Part shown: positions 8,260-16,229 of the stretch, piece by piece
Numbering within the stretch: position 1 is the stretch's first letter
Layout: each line of letters begins with the position of its first letter
Assembly (NCBI GenBank): GCA_019359595.1
Contig: JAHHGZ010000021.1
Location: 1-64,000 of the forward strand
Origin: Cyanomargarita calcarea GSE-NOS-MK-12-04C
GTDB lineage: Bacteria > Cyanobacteriota > Cyanobacteriia > Cyanobacteriales > Nostocaceae
Length of the DNA: 64,000 nucleotides
Direction of reading: 5' to 3'
Translations under genes and position numbers: made by a program
Notes under the pieces: model-generated
The model's database searches: none
Told to the model about the DNA's origin: nothing
Seen by the model: the letters and a program-made list of their open reading frames with translations, nothing else

Positions 8260-9422
8260 AACGTGTTGGTGTAATTGGTGGTGGACAACTCGCATTGATG
8301 ATGGCAGATGCGGCAAAAAAGCTGAATCTGGAATTAGTGGTGCAAACTCCCAACCGTAACGACCCGGCTGTCGGCAGAGCTAATGATGTTGTTTTTGCCT
8401 CAGTTGACTCGGCGATCGCCACGGGAATTTTAGCCGAAAAATGTGATGTTATTACCTTTGAGAATGAGTTTGTCGATCTCGAAGCTTTATCAGTTTTGGC
8501 AAATAAAGGGGTTTGCTTTCGTCCCCGAATTGAAGCGCTTGCTCCCCTTCTAGATAAATACGACCAACGTTGCTATTTACGTGATTTGGGTTTACCTGTT
8601 CCCAAATTCTTTAATATTGACAGATACAAAAGCGCACAAGAAAAGTCTCTCAAATCTCAAGTTGCAGAGTTGGGCTTTCCTGTAGTGTTAAAAGCCCGCA
8701 GACACGGCTATGATGGTCAGGGTACTTTCATTATCAACGATTTTAATGAGTTACTCCGGCGATTAGATTTTGAGAACATAAAGTCTCCTAGAAGTCAACC
8801 TTTATTTTTATTAGAAGAATTTATCCCTTTTGAGCGGGAATTAGCTATAATTGCGGCACGTTCTGTGAGCGGGGAAGTTGTCGCATATCCAGTTGTGGAA
8901 ACCCAGCAGGAAGAACAGGTTTGTCGGCGGGTAATTGCGCCTGCTAGTCTTGCAGAAGAAGTCGTAGTAGAAATTGACAAAATTGCTCAGATTCTATTAA
9001 ATAGCTTGGAAGCAGTCGGAATTTTTGGAATTGAACTATTTCTAACTGTGGATGGAAAAGTGTTAGTCAACGAAATTGCACCTCGGACTCACAACTCTGG
9101 GCATTTTTCCCTTGATGCTTGCTCCATTTCTCAATTTGAGCAGCACCTAAGGGCGGTTTGTGGTTTACCTTTGGGTAGCCCTGCTTTGATCTGTGCTGGT
9201 GCAGTCATGGTTAATCTACTTGGCTATGATGGTGAACGAGAGTATCAAAGTAAATTAGAAAATATCAGTAAGATACCGAAAGCACATTTCCATTGGTACG
9301 GGAAAACAGAATCGCGTCCTGGTCGGAAGCTAGGACACGTAACCGTTTTATTAGATAACAACAATCGGGAACAAGCTCTTGCGATCGCGAAAAGTGTAGA
9401 ATTAATTTGGTATCATAATTGA
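8256..9422 (+). CDS. purK: 5-(carboxyamino)imidazole ribonucleotide synthase
   Basis: PurK carboxylates the N5 of AIR with bicarbonate and ATP in de novo purine synthesis; PurE then moves the carboxylate. The 388-residue length is normal. The N-terminal GVIGGGQLALMM (residues 4-15) is the PurK nucleotide loop, and the ATP-grasp core is seen in VVLKARRHGYDGQGT (~142-156), FLLEEFIPFERELAIIAAR and VNEIAPRTHNSGH (~270-282). The ATG overlaps the stop of the upstream pentapeptide gene by four bases. The 6S RNA gene follows about 60 bases downstream, a linkage I recall from other cyanobacteria. Confidence 0.96.
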   Translation: MKRVGVIGGGQLALMMADAAKKLNLELVVQTPNRNDPAVGRANDVVFASVDSAIATGILAEKCDVITFENEFVDLEALSVLANKGVCFRPRIEALAPLLDKYDQRCYLRDLGLPVPKFFNIDRYKSAQEKSLKSQVAELGFPVVLKARRHGYDGQGTFIINDFNELLRRLDFENIKSPRSQPLFLLEEFIPFERELAIIAARSVSGEVVAYPVVETQQEEQVCRRVIAPASLAEEVVVEIDKIAQILLNSLEAVGIFGIELFLTVDGKVLVNEIAPRTHNSGHFSLDACSISQFEQHLRAVCGLPLGSPALICAGAVMVNLLGYDGEREYQSKLENISKIPKAHFHWYGKTESRPGRKLGHVTVLLDNNNREQALAIAKSVELIWYHN

Positions 9423-9471
9423 CAAAAGAATAAAATTTTAATTTTGCGTACACAACAGGATTTTTGAAAGT

Positions 9472-9477
9472 TATAAT
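9472..9477 (+). promoter_or_regulatory. -10 element of the 6S RNA promoter
   Basis: A perfect TATAAT lies 12 bases before the inferred 5' region of the 6S RNA. No good -35 hexamer is seen at normal spacing. In cyanobacteria 6S RNA can also be made by read-through from purK, and the short purK-RNA gap allows that here. Confidence 0.6.
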
Positions 9478-9483
9478 GAGTTT

Positions 9484-9665
9484 GTTGTACTACGACGTTG
9501 GTGACTGCCATCAAGTTTTTTGATCTATGCCTTTAAAGAAAAGGGAATCAACAGTTTTCGTGGCAGTAGACCGGGCATGCACCCGGAAACTTAAAACGAA
9601 GAAAGTCGGTACCCACCTGGTTTAACCAGGTCATAAACTTAGGTAAAACGGCGTCGCGGTAAACT
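9484..9665 (+). ncRNA. ssaA: 6S RNA (6Sa RNA)
   Basis: 6S RNA binds RNA polymerase holoenzyme by mimicking an open promoter. The stretch GTGGCAGTAGACCGGGCATGC, CACCCGGAAACTTAAAACG, CCACCTGGTTTAACCAGGTC and GGCGTCGCGG follows the order of conserved blocks of bacterial 6S RNA. A closing stem is formed by CGACG (9493-9497) with CGTCG (9652-9656), and a hairpin CACCTGG/CCAGGTC lies in the 3' arm. The length of about 180 bases fits. The ends are estimated from the -10 box and the closing stem. Position directly after purK agrees with other cyanobacteria as I recall them. Confidence 0.9.
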
Positions 9666-9675
9666 ATAAATTATA

Positions 9676-9710
9676 GGCTCCCAAATTCAAAACTTGGGAG
9701 CCTTAATTTA
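9676..9710 (+). terminator. Rho-independent terminator after the 6S RNA
   Basis: GGCTCCCAA (9676-9684) pairs perfectly with TTGGGAGCC (9694-9702) around a 9-base loop and is followed by TTAATTTATT. This is the strongest terminator in the region and would end both purK read-through and the 6S RNA precursor. Confidence 0.9.
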
Positions 9711-9962
9711 TTGAAATCAAAGAAAATGCTAGTTATTCAGTTATCAGTTGCAATTTTGTTAGTGAAACACGAGAGGGATTTTTGCTAGTGACGGGTTAAT
9801 AACGCTTACTTTTGAAAGAGTATGTTTGTTCATCTGCTTGGTCGCGGATTCAATAAGTATTTCTTAAGTGAATCATAATGCAATCTCATGAATAGAAAAT
9901 CTGTATAAACAGATTCTAATTTAGGTGGAAATAAAAGTTAAAATTACTAAAATTGCCTAAAG

Positions 9963-11249
9963 TTGTGGTTAAATTTACAAATATTGTCACAAATAATAAC
10001 TAAAAACGTGTTTCCAGCCTCCGTTTTCAAATTAGAAAATGGTCTAAGTTTTATTCATCAAGAAATTTCTACTACCCCTGTAGTTGTGGCTGACATTTGG
10101 GTGCGTGCTGGTACAACATTGGAGCCAAAACCTTGGTTCGGCATGGCTCATTTTTTAGAACACATGATTTTTAAGGGCACAGCCACCATTGCTCCTGGAG
10201 TATTTGATCGCCAAATTGAAAATCGAGGTGGCATGGCTAATGCAGCAACAAGTCATGATTACGCCCATTATTCTCTAACTACAGCTTCATCCTACCTAAA
10301 AGATACCCTACCCCATTTAGGAGAACTGTTATTAAATGCAGCAATTCCCGACTCGGAATTTACCCGTGAACGGGATGTGGTTTTAGAAGAAATCCGCCAA
10401 GCGAATGACGATTCTGATTGGATCGGTTTTCAGACTCTCACGAGGAGTATTTATCAGCATCATCCTTACGGACGTTCCGTATTAGGTACCGAAGAGGATT
10501 TGATGCAGCATTCACCAGAAGCGATGCGTCGTTTTCACCGCACTTATTACCAACCAGAAAACATGACAGTTGTGATTGTGGGTGGAATTGAGCAACAGCC
10601 AGCATTAGAACTAGTTAATAATATATTTAGTCAATTTGGCGATCGCGACTATTGTCCGCAATTAGAAACAGCCCCAAAACCATTCATCGCGGGAATTCAA
10701 CGTCAAGAACTGTGTATGCCTAGAATTGAGCAGGCACGGTTAATGATGGCTTGGACAGCACCGGGAGTCGAACAACTCCGCATCGGGCATGGTTTGGAGT
10801 TGCTGTCGGTCTTACTTGCAGAAGGTCGCACCTCACGCTTAGTCAGAGATTTACGCGAAGAACAGCAATTAGTACAAGGAATTTGCAGTAGTTTTTGCTT
10901 ACAACGGGAATCTAGTTTATTTACGATTAGCGCTTGGTTAGAACCAGAAGATTTGGAACGAGTAGAGTCTGGCATTCGCAATCACTTAAATGATTTGATA
11001 CATAACCCAATTAGCATTTCTGAACTGCTACGCTGTCAAAGACTGTTGTGTAATGATTTTGCCTTTTCGACAGAGACACCAAATCAACTTACAGGTCTTT
11101 ACGGATACTACAATACCATCGCCCATGCCGAACTAGCGGTGACATATACCCAACAAATACTGTCCTTTAATACCCAAGAACTGCAACAATTAGCTATTGA
11201 GTATCTTTCGCCGGACAATTACGCGGTTACAGTGCTGAAACCATGTTAG
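9963..11249 (+). CDS. M16 family zinc peptidase, catalytic subunit
   Basis: The 428-residue protein is an M16B-type processing peptidase. The inverted zinc motif HFLEH is at residues 63-67, and the downstream glutamate ligand lies in RDVVLEEIRQ (around 142). The family pattern YYQPENMTVVIVGG follows near 200, and a second, degenerate M16 half completes the clamshell. There is no signal peptide, so it acts in the cytoplasm. Initiation is uncertain: the frame opens with TTG at 9963, and GTG at 10008 (giving VFPASVFKLENGL) is a good alternative. The next gene encodes a partner lacking the zinc motif, so the two probably form a heterodimer. Confidence 0.9.
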   Translation: MWLNLQILSQIITKNVFPASVFKLENGLSFIHQEISTTPVVVADIWVRAGTTLEPKPWFGMAHFLEHMIFKGTATIAPGVFDRQIENRGGMANAATSHDYAHYSLTTASSYLKDTLPHLGELLLNAAIPDSEFTRERDVVLEEIRQANDDSDWIGFQTLTRSIYQHHPYGRSVLGTEEDLMQHSPEAMRRFHRTYYQPENMTVVIVGGIEQQPALELVNNIFSQFGDRDYCPQLETAPKPFIAGIQRQELCMPRIEQARLMMAWTAPGVEQLRIGHGLELLSVLLAEGRTSRLVRDLREEQQLVQGICSSFCLQRESSLFTISAWLEPEDLERVESGIRNHLNDLIHNPISISELLRCQRLLCNDFAFSTETPNQLTGLYGYYNTIAHAELAVTYTQQILSFNTQELQQLAIEYLSPDNYAVTVLKPC

Positions 11250-11385
11250 TTAATGGTTAGTGGTTAGTCGTTAGTAGTAACAGCCAACAACTAACAATTA
11301 ACAATTATAAACGCTACCTGCGGAAGCCACGGAGTGTCTATTGCGGCTTCTGTACAGGTTACAATTAACAACTAACAGCGAACAA
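11250..11385. repeat. Heptamer-type repeats between the M16 genes
   Basis: Degenerate runs of TTAGTGG/TTAGTAG units and their complement CAACTAACAATTAACAA fill most of the gap. Their inverse orientation could let the spacer fold in the mRNA of the two M16 genes. Confidence 0.6.
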
Positions 11386-12657
11386 ATGACAACCTCCCTG
11401 CAAAAATCAACTATCCATCGCACTGTATTAAAGAATGACATTGTAGTATTGGTGACAGAAAATCCGGCGGCAGATATTATCGCAGCCCGGATTTTCATTC
11501 GTGCTGGTAGTTGTTATGAAAAAACCGAGCAGGCAGGGTTGGCGCATTTGCTCTCAGCAGTCATGACGAAAGGATGTGATGGACTCTCCAGTTTGGAAAT
11601 TGCCGAACGAGTCGAGTCTGTAGGAGCAAATTTAGGCACAGATACCGCTGCTGATTATTTTTTGCTCTCCTTGAAGACAGTCGCATCAGACTTTGCAGAC
11701 ATTTTGGCATTAGCAGGACAAATTTTGCGATCGCCGACATTTCCCCAAATGGAGGTAGAACTAGAACGCAGAATTGCCCTACAAGATATTCGCTCTCAAC
11801 AAGAACAGCCCTTTACTATCGCTTTCGAGCAATTACGGCAGACGATGTATCACAAGCATCCCTATGGTATATCTGCCCTTGGTGATGAAACCACTATGGG
11901 CAGCCTGACTCGTGAGGATTTGGTGCAATATCATCAAACTCATTTCCGCCCGGACAACTTAGTAATTAGTATCGCAGGTCATATCACCTTGGGGGATGCA
12001 ACGGCGCTGATAGAAGAAATATTTGGAGATTGGCAAGCTCCCGACAAACCCTTGCCAACATTGGATTTGCCCGAACTGACAGTTAAACCTCAGCAAATGC
12101 TCAAGCCCCAACAAACCCAGCAATCAATTCTCATGCTGGGTTATTTGGCTCCATCTGTGCTTTCTGCTGATTACGCCGCACTCAAATTACTGTCTACCTA
12201 CTTGGGAAATGGGCTTTCCAGTCGCTTATTTGTAGAATTGCGGGAAAAACGCGGTTTAGCCTACGAAGTATCTGCTTTTTACCCTACAAGGCTTTTTCCT
12301 GCATCATTCGTGGTCTATATGGGCACCGCACCAGAAAATACTAGTACCGCCCTGGCTGGGTTGCGAACAGAAGTAGAGCGATTGTGTGACATCCAGCTAG
12401 AAGAAAGCGCCCTTCAAGCAGCCAAAAACAAAATACTTGGACAATATGCCCTCGGCAAACAAACTAACTCCCAAATCGCTCAAATTTACGGTTGGTATGA
12501 AATTTTGGGCTTGGGAATTAAATTTGATACAGACTTCCAAGAACAAATTGCTGCTGTGACTGCATCTGAAGCGATCGCTGCTGCTTGTCGGTATCTACGG
12601 GAACCTTATGTGTCTTTAGTCGGTCAACAAGAAGCGATCAACAGTGCAATTTCTTAG
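11386..12657 (+). CDS. M16 family peptidase-like protein lacking the zinc motif
   Basis: I choose ATG at 11386 (MTTSLQKSTIHRTVLKND, 423 residues); the upstream extension to 11341 comes from repeat DNA. The fold is clearly M16: VRAGSCYEKTEQAGLAHLL, HPYGISALGDETTMGSL, and the C-terminal SSRLFVELREKRGLAYEVSA typical of the substrate-binding half. Where active members have HxxEH it has HLLSA, so neither the catalytic glutamate nor the second histidine is present. In bacterial and mitochondrial M16B pairs the inactive subunit carries the arginine-rich loop for substrate binding, and the RLFVELREKRGLAY segment fits that. It lies 136 bases after the active subunit, probably in one transcript. Confidence 0.9.
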   Translation: MTTSLQKSTIHRTVLKNDIVVLVTENPAADIIAARIFIRAGSCYEKTEQAGLAHLLSAVMTKGCDGLSSLEIAERVESVGANLGTDTAADYFLLSLKTVASDFADILALAGQILRSPTFPQMEVELERRIALQDIRSQQEQPFTIAFEQLRQTMYHKHPYGISALGDETTMGSLTREDLVQYHQTHFRPDNLVISIAGHITLGDATALIEEIFGDWQAPDKPLPTLDLPELTVKPQQMLKPQQTQQSILMLGYLAPSVLSADYAALKLLSTYLGNGLSSRLFVELREKRGLAYEVSAFYPTRLFPASFVVYMGTAPENTSTALAGLRTEVERLCDIQLEESALQAAKNKILGQYALGKQTNSQIAQIYGWYEILGLGIKFDTDFQEQIAAVTASEAIAAACRYLREPYVSLVGQQEAINSAIS

Positions 12658-12731
12658 CGATTTTGTCCTAGTTGTGTGTGACACATCACCAACTGTACTA
12701 TAAGTTTGAGGATTCCCCGGGGGCAAATTCC

Positions 12732-13769
12732 ATGAACAGCAGCATAAAAGCAAGTATCGTGAGTTACCTACGGTCGCTAATACCATTTCGCATATTACCG
12801 AAAAATAAGTTTTCCTGGCTACTAGTCTGCTCATCTGCACCTTTAATTCTTGGCTCCTCTGTAGTAACAGTTGCAGCACCGCAACAAATCGTCCAAGTAA
12901 TCACCTCAACTGCGAATAACCGCCCTACCTTAAGGGCTGGTAGTCAAGGTAACGCAGTATCCGAACTCCAAGCCGCCCTAAAACTTCTGGGATTTTATAC
13001 AGGAGAAGTGGATGGTAATTACAACGAAAATACCGCTAGTGCTGTTTCCCAGTTTAAGCAAGCTGCTGGTTTGAAACCAGATGGAATTGTTGATGCTAGT
13101 ACTTGGCAAAGACTTTTTCCTAGCGATTCGCTCGTAGCATCTCGTGAAGATACAAATAACTCAGCAAACAGCTTTCCAACTCCTACCGAAACTGCTACTA
13201 CTACCAGAGTTGTGAATGCAACCCCAGAACCAAAACCGACGACAAAACCCAAGCCAAAAACCTCTAACATCAATACAACCAGGGTTGTGAATGCAACCCC
13301 AGAACCAAAACCAGCAACACCAAATACAAAAAAACCGAATAGAACCACGACTTCACAGCGGACAACCGTACAACAATCATCTTCAGGTTCTCGCATTGAG
13401 CAAACCACCCGTCAGCAGACAACTCGGACTGGTGGTTCCAACGCTCGCAATACTCAAACTACTCGTTCTGTCCCTCCTGAGCGTCGCCAAAACACAACAA
13501 ATCGCACAGAGGAAACTCCTGGTATTCAATACACTGCAGGAGGATTGCCCATTTTGCGTTTAGGAAACCGTGGTACTGAGGTTGTGAAATTGCAACAGCG
13601 ACTGCAAAGACAAGGTTTCTTTAAAGGTGATATCGACGGAGACTTTGGCGCAGAAACTGAAGCTGCGGTCAGAGCTGCACAAGAAAACTATGGACTAAAG
13701 CCTGACGGTATAGCTGGTGGGGAGACTTGGGAATTTCTCAACCGTCGGCGAACACAGCGGCAACAATGA
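12732..13769 (+). CDS. Peptidoglycan-binding protein with two PGB_1 domains and a repetitive linker
   Basis: I start at ATG 12732 (345 residues). The basic N-terminus and a hydrophobic stretch (WLLVCSSAPLILGSSVVTVAA, residues ~29-49) form a signal peptide or anchor. Two peptidoglycan-binding_1 domains bracket the protein: LRAGSQGNAVSELQAALKLLGFYTGEVDGNY (residues ~68-125) and LRLGNRGTEVVKLQQRLQRQGFFKGDIDGDF (~275-340). The linker is rich in T, P, N, Q and R, and contains an exact internal repeat, TTRVVNATPEPKP, seen twice about 27 residues apart. The protein is exported and likely binds the cell wall; there is no catalytic domain. Confidence 0.88.
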   Translation: MNSSIKASIVSYLRSLIPFRILPKNKFSWLLVCSSAPLILGSSVVTVAAPQQIVQVITSTANNRPTLRAGSQGNAVSELQAALKLLGFYTGEVDGNYNENTASAVSQFKQAAGLKPDGIVDASTWQRLFPSDSLVASREDTNNSANSFPTPTETATTTRVVNATPEPKPTTKPKPKTSNINTTRVVNATPEPKPATPNTKKPNRTTTSQRTTVQQSSSGSRIEQTTRQQTTRTGGSNARNTQTTRSVPPERRQNTTNRTEETPGIQYTAGGLPILRLGNRGTEVVKLQQRLQRQGFFKGDIDGDFGAETEAAVRAAQENYGLKPDGIAGGETWEFLNRRRTQRQQ

Positions 13770-13830
13770 TAGTTAGGAGTTAGGAGTTACGAGTTAGGAG
13801 TACTTCTAACTGCTGACTCCTCACTCTCTT
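13770..13830. repeat. Inverted heptamer repeats after the PGB gene
   Basis: TTAGGAG units directly after the stop codon are followed by TTCTAACTGCTGACTCCTCAC. The two halves are complementary, so the repeats could form a weak 3' hairpin. Confidence 0.6.
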
Positions 13831-13928
13831 ATTATCGATTACCAAACTAAAAACTAATATACGTATTTAGTTAACTCAATGCGGGTAAAATAATTCAAAT
13901 TTACCGCTGATTTATTTAAATAGCCCTT

Positions 13929-14282
13929 ATGCGACACTTTTTATTAACCTGGCTTGGCACTGCGATCGCTTTTGTGATTACATCTAATATTGTTCCTGGT
14001 TTCATTATCGAAACTTTTTTTGCAGCATTAGTCGCCGCCATTGTTTTAGGACTAGTTAATGCAATTATCCGACCAATTTTAGGTTTTTTTGCTTTGCCAA
14101 TTACCTTACTAACTTTTGGTCTATTTACATTTGTTATCAATGGCTTGACTCTTTGGTTGACAAGTGTACTCAGCCCAGTTCCGGGTTTTGAGATTAAAAC
14201 TGCATTAGCTGCTTTATTAGGTTCAATTGTACTATCAATCGTTTCTACCGTTATCAACTATATCCTCAGAGTAGTTGAATAA
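13929..14282 (+). CDS. Phage holin family 4-like small membrane protein
   Basis: The 117-residue, very hydrophobic protein has four predicted helices: residues ~5-22, ~28-50, ~55-80 and ~93-113. The motif GLVNAIIRPILGFFALPITLLTFGLF is the hallmark of the phage_holin_4_2 (formerly DUF360, YvlD-like) family, widespread in bacteria and not tied to prophages. There are no phage genes around it. It ends 15 bases from the convergent CbiG-like gene. The function is unknown. Confidence 0.88.
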   Translation: MRHFLLTWLGTAIAFVITSNIVPGFIIETFFAALVAAIVLGLVNAIIRPILGFFALPITLLTFGLFTFVINGLTLWLTSVLSPVPGFEIKTALAALLGSIVLSIVSTVINYILRVVE

Positions 14283-14297
14283 AATATTACTCAATAA

Positions 14298-14768
14298 TTA
14301 GTACGTATATATTATCTTCGCAACAGCTATAGTAACCACCCCAGCTTCCCCCGCCAAGCGGAAAACTTGTTTGGGTACAATGAGACTTTCCTCTTCTTCT
14401 TTGCACCTAGAACCCTTTGCTCCCAAAAAATTTAAACTAGCACACAAAGCAGCAGCTTCAGCAACGCTCTTCACACCAACCGCTTGTGTAACAACTTGAG
14501 AAGGATTGAGGACAGAAACAGAACCCAACATCTCAGGTGTAAAGAATTTTAAAGATAGATTTCGTTCCCGACAAAATTCCAATAAACCGACTTCCGAGGC
14601 TTTAGTGTCGATAGTGGCAATCCCGGTGATCGCGCACATCTGGAGTTGATAATCTTGAAATACTTGCTCAATAGCTCTCGATATCAAGTTTCGCGAACTT
14701 CCTCGTTGACAACCAATTCCTACCCAGAGTGGAGAAAGAGTAGTTGGGCAATTGTTTATGTGTATCAA
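14298..14768 (-). CDS. CbiG C-terminal domain (CobE-like) protein
   Basis: The 156-residue protein corresponds to the C-terminal domain of CbiG, which exists alone as CobE in aerobic cobalamin synthesis. Family signs are WVGIGCQRGSS near residue 15, the segment AITGIATIDTKASEVGLLEF (~43-62), and KSVAEAAALCAS near 123. CbiG opens the delta-lactone of cobalt-precorrin-5A; the exact chemistry of the C-terminal/CobE domain is less clear. No other cobalamin genes are visible. The start MIHINNCPTTLSPLW is reasonable, and the region upstream holds a repeat hairpin and no N-terminal CbiG half. Confidence 0.82.
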   Translation of the reverse strand: MIHINNCPTTLSPLWVGIGCQRGSSRNLISRAIEQVFQDYQLQMCAITGIATIDTKASEVGLLEFCRERNLSLKFFTPEMLGSVSVLNPSQVVTQAVGVKSVAEAAALCASLNFLGAKGSRCKEEEESLIVPKQVFRLAGEAGVVTIAVAKIIYTY

Positions 14769-14824
14769 GCTACGAGTCCTTATATCTTCTACTTACAGCA
14801 CTTTGCAAGTAAATGAAGTACACC

Positions 14825-14847
14825 CCCTCCCCTTGGCAAGGGGAGGG
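14825..14847. repeat. GC-rich hairpin repeat
   Basis: CCCTCCCCTT (14825-14834) pairs perfectly with AAGGGGAGGG (14838-14847) around a 3-base loop. A similar CCCTCTCCC...GGGAGAGGG family occurs at 51523-51574. It is probably a dispersed repeat that can also stop transcription. Confidence 0.75.
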
Positions 14848-14997
14848 TTGGGGAGGGGTATTTCTGTACCTCACAAAGTTGAAATTTGCTGTAATCCAAG
14901 GTAATCGAGCCAACTTGCTCGTTAGGAATAAAACCGCGCTCGGCTAAAATTTCATCGACTAGATTTGTAACTTTCACGAAGAAAGAAGGAAGAAGTA

Positions 14998-15027
14998 CCC
15001 ACATGAGTACTCATGTGGGATTGAAAC
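14998..15027. repeat. 22-bp perfect palindrome followed by ATTGAAAC
   Basis: CCCACATGAGTACTCATGTG plus GG (14998-15019) is its own reverse complement. The bases ATTGAAAC follow at once, the 3' end common to many cyanobacterial CRISPR repeats. No second copy at spacer distance is present, so this is not an array. Confidence 0.6.
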
Positions 15028-15042
15028 AAAGACACTGTTTTT

Positions 15043-15070
15043 CTTCTCTGCGAGACACTACGTGAACGCG
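15043..15070 (-). repeat. 28-bp dispersed repeat, copy 1
   Basis: On the minus strand this 28-mer (CGCGTTCACGTAGTGTCTCG then CAGAGAAG) matches the plus-strand segment 62919-62946 at 24 of 28 positions. It belongs to a palindrome-like repeat type scattered in Nostocales genomes. Confidence 0.7.
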
Positions 15071-15194
15071 CTACAAAAGACTCGAAAAACATCTTTTTTT
15101 TTACTGAAGCTCTAAACTCATAACGCGCATTTTTATTAGCTATTCCTTCTTCCAACTTCGATCCTTACTTCAACATCATTTGTAATTGTAATAG

Positions 15195-15224
15195 TTTAGT
15201 TTTGTATAGTCAAATATAGTCAGA
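15195..15224. repeat. 10-bp periodic repeats at the tnpB-side end of the IS607-type element
   Basis: TTTAGTTTTG, TATAGTCAAA and TATAGTCAGA follow one another with a period of one DNA helical turn. The two TATAGTCA copies are exact. They are probable transposase-binding sites. Confidence 0.65.
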
Positions 15225-15296
15225 CGTGGTTTTCTATAATAGATAACTGCCACTTCTTCGCAAAACTTTGTAGAAGGATTGAAACTTAATCCTGAC
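15225..15296 (-). ncRNA. Putative TnpB guide RNA (omega RNA) scaffold end
   Basis: TnpB proteins use an RNA whose scaffold comes from the 3' end of tnpB and the element end. On the minus strand, right after the tnpB stop, CTTCT (15272-15276 region) pairs with AGAAG (about 15255) and encloses CAAA/TTTG, forming a hairpin. Placement and hairpin fit an omega RNA end, but no consensus was checked, and the adjacent tnpB is truncated, so function is doubtful. Confidence 0.3.
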
Positions 15297-16229
15297 CTAA
15301 AAGGGAATCACCAATGTGGGTGCATACCCTTCTAAATTTACCTTCCTTGGGGTAACTAACACCTCTCTATCCCCTATCTCGAAAGCGTTGGGGAATGCTT
15401 TGACTAAAATGTTATAACTACCGTTGATATCGGCATTAAGGGAATAACCATTGTTAGTGACATAAAGACCACGTTTTACTCGTCTGCCAGACGGTTCCCA
15501 GTCAGCGGGTTTGGCTTTATAAGTTGGGATGAAATCACTATTCAAAAAACTAGCCTTGCTTGTGTACGACTCCTCTTGAATAATTACTTCAATTCCTTTC
15601 ATAGCACCTTTGTAAGTTAAAATATCAATTAATTGTGCATGAGGTATTTGCACAAAATTCTGATTATTTATGAAGCCTATATTAATGCCGTTCTTCCATC
15701 CCTTATTTTTACCAAGGACTAGTTTACTAATTCCCAATTCATCTAAAAGATTAATTACATAAGTCGATGCTCGGTGTAAATAATCTTTAACTTTATGGTT
15801 CCGGTCTGTCGTCAACTTTTTAAGGCGTTTTGAAGTTGGGAGTCCGCTACGTGTGGAAATTGTTGCGCGTTTTGAATTATAGAATTGGTTGATTGATTTT
15901 AATGGTCTACCATTAATGAGAACTGGTTCAAAACCAGGCACATTTGAAGTTATAGCCATTAAATTGTTAACACCAAAATCTATCGCAGCAATTGAATCAT
16001 TATTTTTCAATGGAACATCTGGAACCTCGTAAATAATTTCTAGAACGTAATGGTCAAGTTTCGGGACAATTCTAGATTGACAGTATTTATTTATGTTGCC
16101 AAGTTTTACACAGGTTTCAAAAGAGTAGCCTAGCCCGCTTAATTTAATTAATTCCTTACCTAACTGTTTTTTAGAAGTAGCTTGTTGGGTAAAAATTAAA
16201 CATATTGTTACATTGCTTAACTTAGGGTT
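15297..16229 (-). pseudogene. TnpB-family RNA-guided nuclease gene, 5'-truncated
   Basis: The RuvC parts are present: AAIDFGVNNL (first Asp), IIQEESYTSKASF (Glu), and NADINGSYNI (last Asp). The GRRVKRGL segment sits where most TnpBs have a four-cysteine zinc ribbon; this clade is one that lacks it. The strong frame runs from TTG at 16010. The same frame stays open to 16229 and adds CQSRIVPKLDHYVLEIIYEV, which matches the segment preceding RuvC in relatives. The first ~100 residues of the family (RNA/DNA-binding N-terminus) are absent, and the open frame has no ATG. The start overlaps the tnpA stop at 16217, where a full tnpB would begin, so an internal deletion is likely. Confidence 0.75.

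Larger units (their letters stand above)
14769..15194. other. Gene-free, repeat-rich stretch before the IS607-type element
   Basis: Contained here are a GC-rich hairpin (14825-14847), a perfect 22-bp palindrome followed by ATTGAAAC (14998-15027) and a 28-bp dispersed repeat (15043-15070). Short minus-strand frames crossing these are repeat-derived and not convincing genes. Confidence 0.55.

Noticed and set aside
13019-13408. Minus-strand frame of 129 codons
   Set aside because: Its V/G/F-rich sequence is the complement of the repetitive T/P/K linker of the peptidoglycan-binding gene.
13929-14282. Prophage on the strength of the holin-like gene
   Set aside because: This holin family is a common chromosomal membrane protein, and no capsid, tail, integrase or lysin gene is near.
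14789-15004. Minus-strand frame upstream of the CbiG-like gene
   Set aside because: Its C-terminal part (PSPTLPLPRGGG) comes from the GC-rich hairpin repeat, and the rest has no match I could name. It might hold a decayed fragment, but this is not supported.
14998-15285. CRISPR array
   Set aside because: Only two ATTGAAAC-ended motifs ~260 bases apart with different stems; no repeated units and spacers.
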